Source: Streptomyces sp. DSM 110735
Lineage (GTDB): Bacteria > Actinomycetota > Actinomycetes > Streptomycetales > Streptomycetaceae
Reading direction: 5' to 3'
DNA: 64,000 nucleotides
NCBI RefSeq assembly: GCF_016482685.1
Contig: NZ_JACYHF010000022.1
Span: forward strand, 37,442-101,441
Shown: positions 26,808 to 34,552 of the stretch, one piece after another
How positions within the stretch are numbered: the first letter of the stretch is position 1
How the letters are laid out: every line of letters starts with the position of its first letter
Translations under genes and position numbers: made by a program
Notes under the pieces: model-generated
Databases searched by the model: none
What the model was told of the DNA's origin: nothing
The model's input: the letters and a program-made list of their open reading frames with translations, nothing else

Positions 26808-28424
26808 CTAACCGCAGCCGCAGGCCGACAGCGCCGACGCCGTGTGGTCCAGGGCCGACTGCGCCGCCTCGGGGTCGGTGGTGTCGGAGGCGAGGAAGGC
26901 GAAGGAGAGGAGGCGGCCGTCGGCGTCGACGACCGTGCCGGCGAGGGTGTTGACGCCGGTCAGGGTGCCGGTCTTGGCGCGGACGACGCCTGCGGCGCCG
27001 TCGGTGTAGCGCTCGGCGAGGGTGCCGGTGAAGCCGCCGACGGGGAGCCCGGTGAGGACGGGGCGCAGGCCGGGGCGGGACGGGTCGGCGGCCTTGGCGA
27101 GCAGGGAGGTCAGGAGGTCGGCTGTCAGGCGGTCGTCGCGGTTGAGACCGCTGCCGTCGTGGAAGGCGGCGCCCTTCATGGGGAGCCCGAGCTTGGTGAG
27201 CCGGGCGGCGATCGCCTGGGCGCCGCCCGCGAAGCTGCCCGGGCGCCCGGAGGCGAGGGCGGTCTGGCGGGCCAGTGCCTCGGCGATGTCGTTGTCGCTG
27301 TTGGTCAGCATCCGCTCGACCAGGTCGGACAGCGGCGGCGAGGAGACGCTCGCGAGGGTCTGCGCGCGCCCGGTCGCCTTGGAGGGGCCGGGCGGGGTCG
27401 CGGTGACCCCGGCGTCCTTCAGGAACCCGGCGAAGGCGCGCGCGGTCTCGGCGGCGGGGTCGGCCACCCGGGTCACGGGTCCGTGGTCGGAGCCGTCGGT
27501 GCGGCCCTCGTCGGCGGTGAGCGCGGTGACGGGGGCGAGGTTGTCGTTGACGCCGATGGGGTGCAGGGCGGGACCGGAGAAGAGCGTCGTGTCGTAGGAG
27601 AGCGTGATCTTGCGGATGCCTCGCTTCTCCAGGGCGAGGGCGGTGTCCCGGGCCAGGGTGCGCAGGCTCGCCCACTCGCCGGGCGACTTGTGCGCGGTGA
27701 GGGTGGGGTCGCCGCCGCCGACCAGGACCAGTTCCCGCGTGTCGGGTTCGAGCGCGGTGCGCGTGGTGAGCCGGTGGTCGGGGCCCAGCGCGGACAGCGC
27801 GGCCACGGCGGTCGCGATCTTCGTGGTGGAGGCGGGCGTGAACGCCTTGCCGCTGTCGGCGCCGTAGAGCCGCTTGCCGGTGCTCATGTCGACGACGGCC
27901 GCCGCGTGCCCGGCGGAGAGCGCGGAGGCGTCCAGGAGGGGCTCCAGGACCTCCGCGAGCGGCTTGCCGCCCTTCGCCGGGTCCTTCCCTGGGACCTTGC
28001 CGGTGTGCGCGCCCGCCGCGGCGCCGCCCAGCGCGCTCAGCACCGGCGGAGCGCTCGGCGCGACGTTCGCGCCGCCCGCCGAGACGTCCTTGCCACCGTG
28101 ATCTGCGCCACCCGGCAGCTCCAGGGCGACAGCCCGGTCCCGCTCGGCCGTACGCTGACCGGTGGCGTCCCAGGGACCGGCGAGGGCCACCGCTCCGGCG
28201 GCCACCGCGAGTCCCGCGGTGGCGGCGCCCGCGGTGTACCGCAGGGTCCGGGCGTTGGGCGTCCGGGCGGTGCGGGGCTTCGCGGTCCGTACGGCGTCCG
28301 TCAACCGCGCGATCCGCGGTCGTGCGGCCGCCGTCGCGCGCGCCAGAGGGGCCCGCAGGGTGTTCGCGAGCCGTGCCACCTGCGGTCCTACGGCTCGCCA
28401 AGGTCTCAGCTCCGGCACGACCAC
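26808..28424 (-). CDS. dacB: D-alanyl-D-alanine carboxypeptidase/endopeptidase (PBP4 family)
   Basis: Extracytoplasmic serine peptidase that trims or opens peptidoglycan cross-links. The 538-residue protein has an Arg-rich cytoplasmic N-terminus (~1-65), an anchor helix (AGLAVAAGAVALAGPW, ~69-84), a linker, then the penicillin-binding domain: SxxK as S199-TT-K202, SxN as S376-D-N378 in LTNSDNDIAEAL, and KTG at 484-486 (VRAKTGTLTGVN). The large insert between the first two motifs is typical of PBP4-type class C enzymes. GTG start with AAAGGGG upstream. Divergent from ppa. Confidence 0.94.
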   Translation of the reverse strand: MVVPELRPWRAVGPQVARLANTLRAPLARATAAARPRIARLTDAVRTAKPRTARTPNARTLRYTAGAATAGLAVAAGAVALAGPWDATGQRTAERDRAVALELPGGADHGGKDVSAGGANVAPSAPPVLSALGGAAAGAHTGKVPGKDPAKGGKPLAEVLEPLLDASALSAGHAAAVVDMSTGKRLYGADSGKAFTPASTTKIATAVAALSALGPDHRLTTRTALEPDTRELVLVGGGDPTLTAHKSPGEWASLRTLARDTALALEKRGIRKITLSYDTTLFSGPALHPIGVNDNLAPVTALTADEGRTDGSDHGPVTRVADPAAETARAFAGFLKDAGVTATPPGPSKATGRAQTLASVSSPPLSDLVERMLTNSDNDIAEALARQTALASGRPGSFAGGAQAIAARLTKLGLPMKGAAFHDGSGLNRDDRLTADLLTSLLAKAADPSRPGLRPVLTGLPVGGFTGTLAERYTDGAAGVVRAKTGTLTGVNTLAGTVVDADGRLLSFAFLASDTTDPEAAQSALDHTASALSACGCG

Positions 28425-28503
28425 CAGCCCCTTTCGCGATCACACTCCTGCGTGAGGGACACTTAATCACCAGAACTATGTCCTGATCATGGAGGAGCCA
28501 CCG

Positions 28504-28995
28504 GTGGAGTTCGACGTCACGATCGAGATCCCGAAGGGTTCGCGGAACAAGTACGAGGTGGACCACGAGACCGGTCGGATCCGCCTGGACCGTCGCCTCT
28601 TCACCTCGACCGCCTACCCGACCGACTACGGCTTCGTCGAGAACACTCTCGGCGAGGACGGCGACCCGCTGGACGCGCTGGTCATTCTTGACGAGCCGAC
28701 CTTCCCGGGCTGCCTCATCAAGTGCCGCGCGATCGGCATGTTCCGGATGACGGACGAGGCGGGCGGCGACGACAAGCTGCTGTGCGTCCCGGCGACCGAC
28801 CCGCGGGTGGAGCACCTGCGCGACATCCACCACGTGTCGGAGTTCGACCGCCTGGAGATCCAGCACTTCTTCGAGGTCTACAAGGACCTGGAGCCCGGCA
28901 AGTCGGTCGAGGGTGCCAACTGGGTGGGCCGCACGGACGCCGAGGCGGAGATCGAGCGCTCGTACAAGCGTTTCAAGGAGACCGGCGGCCACTGA
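28504..28995 (+). CDS. ppa: Inorganic pyrophosphatase (family I)
   Basis: Hydrolyses PPi to phosphate, driving biosynthetic reactions. The 163-residue protein has FDVTIEIPKGSRNKYEVDHETGRIRLDR, YPTDYGFVENTLGEDGDPLDALVILDEPTFPG with the metal-binding DGDPLD motif, KLLCVPATDPR and FEVYKDLEPGKSVEGANWVG. GTG 28504 (VEFDV) is chosen because GGAGGAG lies just upstream and family members begin MEFDVT; an in-frame ATG lies 15 bases earlier inside that ribosome site. Followed by a strong terminator. Confidence 0.96.
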   Translation: MEFDVTIEIPKGSRNKYEVDHETGRIRLDRRLFTSTAYPTDYGFVENTLGEDGDPLDALVILDEPTFPGCLIKCRAIGMFRMTDEAGGDDKLLCVPATDPRVEHLRDIHHVSEFDRLEIQHFFEVYKDLEPGKSVEGANWVGRTDAEAEIERSYKRFKETGGH

Positions 28996-29010
28996 CCTGG
29001 CCGGTCTTTC

Positions 29011-29059
29011 CGCGAGCGGGCCGCGTCACCCCGGCAGGGGGCGACGCGGCCCGCTCGCG
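29011..29059. terminator. Strong hairpin terminator after ppa
   Basis: Perfect 17-bp stem (29011-29027 with 29043-29059) beginning 15 bases after the ppa stop; a CCCC/GGGG pairing inside the loop can extend it. Confidence 0.92.
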
Positions 29060-29113
29060 TGATCATGCGCATACTGAAGCTAACGGAATGCGTCGTTCAG
29101 GAAGCGGTGTGAG

Positions 29114-30766
29114 GTGTCGGAGGCGGAGGACCGCAAGCCCCGGTCGGACGAGGCGCGGTACGACCCGGAGATCACGTCCGAGTTCGCCATTCCGGAGGGG
29201 CTCGACCTGGATCGGGGCGGCGAGTCCGAGACGACCTCGGAGTTCTCCCTGCCCAAGGGCCTTGGGACCCCGCAGACGCCCGCGCCGGAGCCGGAGGGCT
29301 CGGCGTTCAACACGCCGCACACCTACAGCGCGAAGCACGCCCCGCCCGCCTTCACCCCGGCGACCGGCGTCCCGATGCTCACCCTGATCACGGACGCCCC
29401 GTGGCAGGACCGGATGCGCACCATGCTGCGGATGCCGGTGGCCGACCGCCCCGCCCTGGAGCCGATGGCGCGCGCCGAGGAGGACGGTCCCGCGGTCCCG
29501 CGCGTGCTCGACCTGACCCTGCGCATCGGTGAGCTGCTGCTCGCGGGCGGCGAGGGCGCCGAGGACGTGGAAGCCGCGATGTTCGCGGTGTGCCGCTCCT
29601 ACGGGCTGGACCGCTGCGAGCCCACCGTCACCTTCACCCTGCTGTCGATCTCCTACCAGCCGTCCCTCGTCGAGGACCCGGTCACCGCCTCGCGCACGGT
29701 CCGCAGGCGCGGCACCGACTACACGCGGCTCGCGGCGGTGTTCCGTCTGGTGGACGACCTGACGGACGCCGAGGCGCACGTCTCCCTTGAGGAGGCGTAC
29801 GGCCGTCTGGCGGAGATACGGCGCAACCGGCACCCCTACCCCGGCTGGGCGCTGACCCTGGCCAGCGGACTGCTCGCGGGCGCCGCCTCGGTGCTGGTCG
29901 GCGGTGACGTCATCGTGTTCATCGCGGCGGCGGTCGGCGCCATGCTCGGCGACCGGCTGGCGTGGCTGTGCGCGGGGCGCGGGCTGCCGGAGTTCTACCA
30001 GTTCACGGTGGCCGCGATGCCGCCCGCCGCGATCGGGGTGGCGTTCGCGCTGGCGCACGTGGATCTGAAGGCGTCGGCGGTGGTCACCGGTGGACTCTTC
30101 GCCCTGCTGCCCGGGCGCGCCCTGGTGGCGGGCGTGCAGGACGGTCTGACGGGCTTCTACATCACCGCGTCCGCGCGCCTGCTTGAGGTCATGTACTTCT
30201 TCGTCGGCATCGTCATCGGCGTGCTGACCGTCCTGTACTTCGGCGTCCAGGTCGGCGGCAGGCTCAACCCGGACACCGCGCTGCACATCTCGCAGCGACC
30301 GCTGCTGCAGATCGCCGCCTCCATGGTGCTGTCGTTCACCTTCGCGATCCTGCTCCAGCAGGAGCGCGCGACGGTCCTGTGGGTGACGCTCAACGGCGGT
30401 GTCGCCTGGTCGGTGTACGGCGCGATGCACGTCGCCGGGGGCTTCTCGCCGGTGGCGTCGACGGCTGTGGCGGCGGGTCTGGTGGGGCTGTTCGGACAGC
30501 TCATGTCGCGCTATCAGTTCGCGTCCGCGCTGCCGTTCACCACGGCGGCGATCGGTCCGCTGCTGCCCGGTTCGGCGACCTACTTCGGGCTGCTGTCCAT
30601 CGCGCAGAACGAGATCGACAAGGGGCTGGTGTCGCTGGCCAAGGCGGTCTCGCTCGCCATGGCCATCGCGATCGGCGTCAACCTCGGTTCGGAACTCTTC
30701 CGGCTGTTCCTGCGGGTCGGCTCGGCGGGCAAGCGCCGGGCGGCGAAGCGGACCAGGGGCTTCTGA
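29114..30766 (+). CDS. Threonine/serine exporter, ThrE family
   Basis: A 550-residue membrane protein with the ThrE fusion layout. A cytoplasmic N-terminus (~1-225) holds VPRVLDLTLRIGELLLAGGEGAEDVEAAMFAVCRSYGLDRCEPTVTFT; about ten transmembrane helices follow in two ThrE domains. HPYPGWALTLASGLLAGAASVLVGGD opens the first membrane domain; PLLPGSATYFGLLSIAQNE is in the second. Family function: proton-coupled export of threonine or serine. GTG start with AGGA about 13 bases upstream. The first ~110 residues are a long acidic, disordered extension containing two TSEF repeats (ITSEFAIPEGL, TTSEFSLPKGL). Convergent with the DedA gene. Confidence 0.88.
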   Translation: MSEAEDRKPRSDEARYDPEITSEFAIPEGLDLDRGGESETTSEFSLPKGLGTPQTPAPEPEGSAFNTPHTYSAKHAPPAFTPATGVPMLTLITDAPWQDRMRTMLRMPVADRPALEPMARAEEDGPAVPRVLDLTLRIGELLLAGGEGAEDVEAAMFAVCRSYGLDRCEPTVTFTLLSISYQPSLVEDPVTASRTVRRRGTDYTRLAAVFRLVDDLTDAEAHVSLEEAYGRLAEIRRNRHPYPGWALTLASGLLAGAASVLVGGDVIVFIAAAVGAMLGDRLAWLCAGRGLPEFYQFTVAAMPPAAIGVAFALAHVDLKASAVVTGGLFALLPGRALVAGVQDGLTGFYITASARLLEVMYFFVGIVIGVLTVLYFGVQVGGRLNPDTALHISQRPLLQIAASMVLSFTFAILLQQERATVLWVTLNGGVAWSVYGAMHVAGGFSPVASTAVAAGLVGLFGQLMSRYQFASALPFTTAAIGPLLPGSATYFGLLSIAQNEIDKGLVSLAKAVSLAMAIAIGVNLGSELFRLFLRVGSAGKRRAAKRTRGF

Positions 30767-30792
30767 GCCCCGGGTCCGCCGCGCGTCACCGG

Positions 30793-31839
30793 TCAGGGGG
30801 CGCGGTGGCCGCCCTGGTCGTAGCCGTAGGGGTACTGCTGCTGGGGGTCGCCGTAGCCCTGACCGTCGTACTGGGGCTGGTGGTGCTGCGGCTGCTGGTG
30901 CTGGTGCGGCTGCTGACCGCCGTAGTACGGGTCCTGGCCGCCCTGCTGTCCGTAGCCGCCCTGGTCGGGGTAACCGCCGTTGCCGTAGGGCTGGTTGGGC
31001 TGGTTGCCGTACACGGGCCGGGGCTGCTGGGGCTGCTGGCCGTAGTCCTGCGGCCAGTACTGCTGCTCGGGGTGACCGGGCTGCTCGTAGGGCTGCTCGT
31101 GCGGCTCGGGCTCGATACGGCGCAGGCGGGTGGTGGCGTCGTCCATGGCGGGGGGCTGCGGGTACGACTGCTGGGCGGTCCGGACCGGCTCGGGCTGCCC
31201 GGGCTCCTCGGCGCGCGCCTTCCTCTCCTTGGAGCGGGCGCGCAGGAACTCGATGGCGATCGGCACGACCGAGATGAGGACGATGAGGATGAGCATCGCC
31301 TCGATGTTGTTCCGGACGACCGGGATGTTGCCGAGCCAGGAGCCCAGCAGGGTGACGCCCGCGCCCCACAGGACTCCGCCGAGGACGTTGAAGACCAGGA
31401 ACGAGCGGTACTTCATGCCGCTGACGCCCGCGATGATCGGCGTGAACGTGCGCACCACGGGCACGAAGCGGGCCAGCACCAGGGACTTGGGACCGTGCTT
31501 CTCGAAGAACTCGTGCGCCTTGACGACGTTCTCCTGCTTGAACAGGCGGGAGTCCGGGCGGTTGAAGAGGGACGGTCCGACCTTCTTGCCGAACATGTAG
31601 CCCGCCTGGTCGCCGAGGATCGCGGCGACGCAGATCAGCGCGATGGCGCCCCACAGCGGGAAGTCCATGTCCCCGGAGGTGATGAGCAGCCCGCAGGTGA
31701 ACAGCAGCGAGTCACCGGGCAGGAAGAACCCGATCAGCAGCCCCGACTCCGCGAAGACGACGAGCAGCAGGCCCCAGATGCCGTACGTGTTGAGCAGATT
31801 GCCGGGATCGAGCCAGCTCGGGCCCAGTGCAAGAGTCAT
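30793..31839 (-). CDS. DedA-family membrane protein with Gln/Tyr/Pro-rich tail
   Basis: A 348-residue protein. Residues ~1-205 are the DedA/SNARE-associated core: VVFAESGLLIGFFLPGDSLLFTCGLL, CVAAILGDQAGYMFGKKVGPSLF, VLARFVPVVRTFTPIIAGVSGMKYRSFLVFNVLGGVLWG and a final helix. DedA proteins support membrane homeostasis and, in some bacteria, flip undecaprenyl phosphate or phospholipid. Residues ~206-348 are unusual: low complexity rich in Gln, Pro, Tyr, Gly and His (runs of QQPQ, YGQQ, QPHQHQQPQHHQPQ), probably a disordered cytoplasmic tail. The core is confident; the tail's role is unknown. Confidence 0.9.
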   Translation of the reverse strand: MTLALGPSWLDPGNLLNTYGIWGLLLVVFAESGLLIGFFLPGDSLLFTCGLLITSGDMDFPLWGAIALICVAAILGDQAGYMFGKKVGPSLFNRPDSRLFKQENVVKAHEFFEKHGPKSLVLARFVPVVRTFTPIIAGVSGMKYRSFLVFNVLGGVLWGAGVTLLGSWLGNIPVVRNNIEAMLILIVLISVVPIAIEFLRARSKERKARAEEPGQPEPVRTAQQSYPQPPAMDDATTRLRRIEPEPHEQPYEQPGHPEQQYWPQDYGQQPQQPRPVYGNQPNQPYGNGGYPDQGGYGQQGGQDPYYGGQQPHQHQQPQHHQPQYDGQGYGDPQQQYPYGYDQGGHRAP

Positions 31840-31980
31840 AACGGTCCGGGCTCCCGAGGGGTGAGGGCGGCTGTGGCGTCATGTGCGGCCGCACAAAACT
31901 ATCAACGCGTCGTGACCGGCTCAGGTTCCACCGGTGGTTCCAGAATGCACTGTGGGGAGACTGGGGCAAAGCTGTGGGTC

Positions 31981-32346
31981 ATGGGACTCGATGACTACGG
32001 CGGCGGCCAGGGGCCCGAGCCGGACGTACTGGTCGTGACGGCGAACGACGTGCCCGGACGCCGGGTGGAGCGCGTGCTCGGCGAGGTCTTCGGCCTCACC
32101 GTCAGGTCGCGCCATCTGGGCAGCCAGATCGGCGCCGGGCTGAAGTCGATGATCGGCGGCGAGCTGAAGGGGCTCACCAAGACGCTGGTGCAGACCCGCA
32201 ACCAGGCCATGGAGCGGCTCGTCGAGCAGGCACGCGCACGGGGTGCCAACGCGGTCGTGGCGTTCCGCTTCGACGTCACGGAAGCCGCCGACCTCGGCAC
32301 CGAGGTGTGCGCGTACGGGACGGCGGTGGTCCTGGCCCGGGAGTGA
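31981..32346 (+). CDS. YbjQ / UPF0145-type protein
   Basis: A 121-residue protein of the YbjQ (UPF0145, heavy-metal-binding-like) family: VLVVTANDVPGRRVERVLGEVFGLTVRSRHLGSQIGAGLKSMIGGELKGLTKTLVQTRNQAMERLVEQARARGANAVVAFRFD. The family forms small pentameric folds; a metal role was proposed from structure only. ATG 31981 is the best start before the homology, though its ribosome site is weak. Convergent with tipA, 16 bases away. Confidence 0.85.
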   Translation: MGLDDYGGGQGPEPDVLVVTANDVPGRRVERVLGEVFGLTVRSRHLGSQIGAGLKSMIGGELKGLTKTLVQTRNQAMERLVEQARARGANAVVAFRFDVTEAADLGTEVCAYGTAVVLARE

Positions 32347-32362
32347 GCCAGGACCTGTGCGG

Positions 32363-32797
32363 CTAGGCGGAGTGCCGGTCGGCGTTGGCGGCAATGGCCG
32401 CGTTCAGATGCGCGGCGACACCGGGGCCGAGGGCGTCGTAGTACGCGGTGAAGCGGTCGTCGGCGACGTACATCTCACCCAGACAGCGGTGCATCGGGTA
32501 CGGACAGTCGTAGAACCAGCGGCCGATGTGGTCGCGGTGTTCCTCCGCGAGGTCCATCGCCGCCGCGTCGGACGGCGGGACGCCGTCGGCCACCAGGGCG
32601 GCGTAACGGTGGTTCCAGTCCTCCGACTCGGCGCGCATCCGCTGCCAGTCCGCCTTGGTGTAGCGGGCGGCGCGGCGCTGTGACTCGGCGTACGCCTCGG
32701 TGCCGCCCCAGCGCTGTTCCGCCTCCTCCGCGTACTGCTCGGGGTCCTTGTCCCCGAACACCTCGAACCGTTCCTCCGGGGTGAGGTCGATGCCCAT
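32363..32797 (-). CDS. tipA: TipAS, independently translated ligand-binding domain of tipA
   Basis: In-frame internal start at Met110 of TipAL (MGIDLTPEE), preceded by GGAGG with 8-base spacing, giving 144 residues, the size known for TipAS. In S. lividans TipAS is the abundant product that traps thiopeptide. Assignment is by start, ribosome site and length agreement with the known system. Confidence 0.85.
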   Translation of the reverse strand: MGIDLTPEERFEVFGDKDPEQYAEEAEQRWGGTEAYAESQRRAARYTKADWQRMRAESEDWNHRYAALVADGVPPSDAAAMDLAEEHRDHIGRWFYDCPYPMHRCLGEMYVADDRFTAYYDALGPGVAAHLNAAIAANADRHSA

Positions 32798-33124
32798 CCT
32801 GCGTGCCTCCATGGCGTGTTCCACGGCGGCGGCCATCTGCCGCAGCCTCTCGATGCGGGCGGTGAGCAGCTCGTGCCGACGGCGCAGATGCGTGCGCGGG
32901 TCCGCGTCGGGGTCGTCGAGCAGGACGGCGACCTCGTCGAGGGGGAAGCCGAGTTCCCGGTAGAAGAGGACCTGCTGGAGCCGGTCGAGGTCGGCGTCGG
33001 TGTAGCGCCGGTGGCCCGCGTGGGTGCGCTCCCCGGGGACCAGCAGTCCGATCTCGTCCCAGTGGTGCAGGGCACGCACCGTGACCCCCGCGAACCCCGC
33101 GACCTGTCCCACGGAGTACCCCAC
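32363..33124 (-). CDS. tipA: TipAL, thiopeptide-responsive MerR-family activator
   Basis: A 253-residue protein, the length of S. lividans TipAL as I know it. The N-terminal MerR winged helix and dimer coil (GYSVGQVAGFAGVTVRALHHWDEIGLLVPGERTHAGHRRYTDADLDRLQQ) are followed by the ligand domain (MGIDLTPEERFEVFGDKDPEQY ... FYDCPYPMHRCLGEMYVADDRF). In TipA a cysteine of the YDC region bonds covalently to thiostrepton-type drugs; YDC is kept here. GTG 33124 with GGGAG upstream gives the TipA N-terminus. The protein autoactivates from a promoter seen just upstream. No thiopeptide genes are in the window, so it is a drug sensor rather than a cluster regulator. Confidence 0.95.
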   Translation of the reverse strand: MGYSVGQVAGFAGVTVRALHHWDEIGLLVPGERTHAGHRRYTDADLDRLQQVLFYRELGFPLDEVAVLLDDPDADPRTHLRRRHELLTARIERLRQMAAAVEHAMEARRMGIDLTPEERFEVFGDKDPEQYAEEAEQRWGGTEAYAESQRRAARYTKADWQRMRAESEDWNHRYAALVADGVPPSDAAAMDLAEEHRDHIGRWFYDCPYPMHRCLGEMYVADDRFTAYYDALGPGVAAHLNAAIAANADRHSA

Positions 33125-33162
33125 GTCCCGCTCCCGTCGTCGTACGTCTCCGCCCGGGGACC

Positions 33163-33193
33163 ACGCTCGTCCCTCACGTCGCGTGAGGTGCAA
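33163..33193 (-). promoter_or_regulatory. tipA promoter with MerR-type dyad
   Basis: On the minus strand: -35 TTGCAC (33193-33188), a 19-base spacer and -10 GAGCGT (33168-33163). The dyad CCTCACG-N3-CGTGAGG (33172-33188) fills the spacer. The over-long 19-bp spacer with a centred dyad is the MerR activator arrangement and closely resembles the published thiostrepton-inducible promoter as I remember it. Confidence 0.9.
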
Positions 33194-33239
33194 GCCGGAT
33201 TCCGTTCGGGATGTTGTGTCCGCTTGATCCGCTTATGGT

Positions 33240-34529
33240 GTGCCCGTGGCCCAGGACACCGCGCGGCAGCCGCGCCCGACCCCACCGGCTCCGGCGCGTG
33301 CCCTGCTCCCGCTGATCCTGCCCGCCGTGCTGGTGGGGGTGGTCACGAGCCTGGTCTTCGTCGGCGTGAGCGCGGCGGCGGAGCGGCTCCAGCACGTGCT
33401 GTGGGGACCGCTGCCGGACGCGCTGGGGATCGGCCGGTACTCGGTGGCGTGGATGTTCGTCATGCCGGTCGCCACGGGCGTCGCGGTGGGGCTGGTGGTC
33501 TGGCTGGTGCCGGGGCACGCCGGTCCCGATCCGGCGACGCTCGGTCTCGACGCCCCCGTACTGCCCCCGGTGGTGCTGCCCGGTCTGGTGGTGGCGACCG
33601 CGCTGATGCTGGCCGGTGGTCCGAGCCTCGGTCCGGAGAACCCGATCATCGCCGTGAACGTCGGGCTCACCATGTGGCTGGGCAGCCGGTTCCTGCCGAG
33701 GGCGCCGGGTGCGCTGTGGCCGACGCTGGCCGAGGCGGGCACGATCGGGGCGCTGTTCGGCACGCCGGTGGCGGCGGCGCTGGTCATCTCCGAGGCGCTG
33801 ACCACGCGCCCGCTGCCCGGACGGCTCTGGGACAACCTGTTCGCGCCGCTGACCGCCGCCGCGTTCGGCGCCATGACGACGACCCTGGTGGCCAAGCCGA
33901 CCTTCGACCTCGGTCTGCCGCCCTTCGGGCGCCCAGGCTGGGCCGACGTGCCCGCCGCCATGGCGGTCGCCTCGGCGGCGGCGCTGCTCGGACTGTGCGC
34001 GGTGTACGTCTTCCCGTACGTCCACCGCGCCTTCCGGCGGCTGCGGCACCCGATGCTGATGCTTCCGGCGGGCGGCGTGGTGCTCGGGGCGCTCGCGGCG
34101 GCGGGCGGTCATCTGACGCTGTTCAAGGGGCTGACCGAGGTCGCGGAGCTGGCGCGTGACCCGGACGGCCGTACGGCGGGGCAGTACGCCGTACTGGCGG
34201 TGGTGAAGGCGGCGGCGCTGGTCGTCGCCGCGTCCTCCGGCTTCCGGGGCGGGCGGATCTTCCCGTCCGTGTTCGTGGGGGCGGCGCTGGGGCTGTGCGC
34301 GCACGCGCTGGTCCCGGCGGTGCAGCCCTCGCTGGGCGTGGCGTCGGGCGTGCTGGGCATGCTCCTGGCGATCACCCGGCAGGGCTGGGTGAGCCTGTTC
34401 ACCGCCGCCGTCCTGGTGTCCTCGCCGGCCATCCTCGCCCTGCTGTGCGTCGCCTCGCTGCCCGCCTGGCTGCTGGTGACCGGACGGCCGCAGATGCAGC
34501 TCCACGCGGACGGCACCCCGGTCCGCTGA
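33240..34529 (+). CDS. ClC-family chloride channel/antiporter-like protein
   Basis: A 429-residue membrane protein with ~10-12 helices of the voltage-gated ClC type. Filter-like motifs are divergent: GGPSLGPENPIIAVNVGLTMWLGSR matches the GREGP region, GALFGTPVAAALVISEAL the following helices, and SGFRGGRIFPSVFVGAALGL the GGxFxP region. Likely moves Cl- (or another small anion), perhaps with proton exchange. GTG start at 33240 (or 33246), divergent from tipA. The stop is 24 bases before gadB, so the two are probably one operon; in E. coli ClC antiporters support glutamate-dependent acid resistance. Confidence 0.85.
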   Translation: MPVAQDTARQPRPTPPAPARALLPLILPAVLVGVVTSLVFVGVSAAAERLQHVLWGPLPDALGIGRYSVAWMFVMPVATGVAVGLVVWLVPGHAGPDPATLGLDAPVLPPVVLPGLVVATALMLAGGPSLGPENPIIAVNVGLTMWLGSRFLPRAPGALWPTLAEAGTIGALFGTPVAAALVISEALTTRPLPGRLWDNLFAPLTAAAFGAMTTTLVAKPTFDLGLPPFGRPGWADVPAAMAVASAAALLGLCAVYVFPYVHRAFRRLRHPMLMLPAGGVVLGALAAAGGHLTLFKGLTEVAELARDPDGRTAGQYAVLAVVKAAALVVAASSGFRGGRIFPSVFVGAALGLCAHALVPAVQPSLGVASGVLGMLLAITRQGWVSLFTAAVLVSSPAILALLCVASLPAWLLVTGRPQMQLHADGTPVR

Positions 34530-34552
34530 ATCCCCCGTATGGAGGCACGTCG

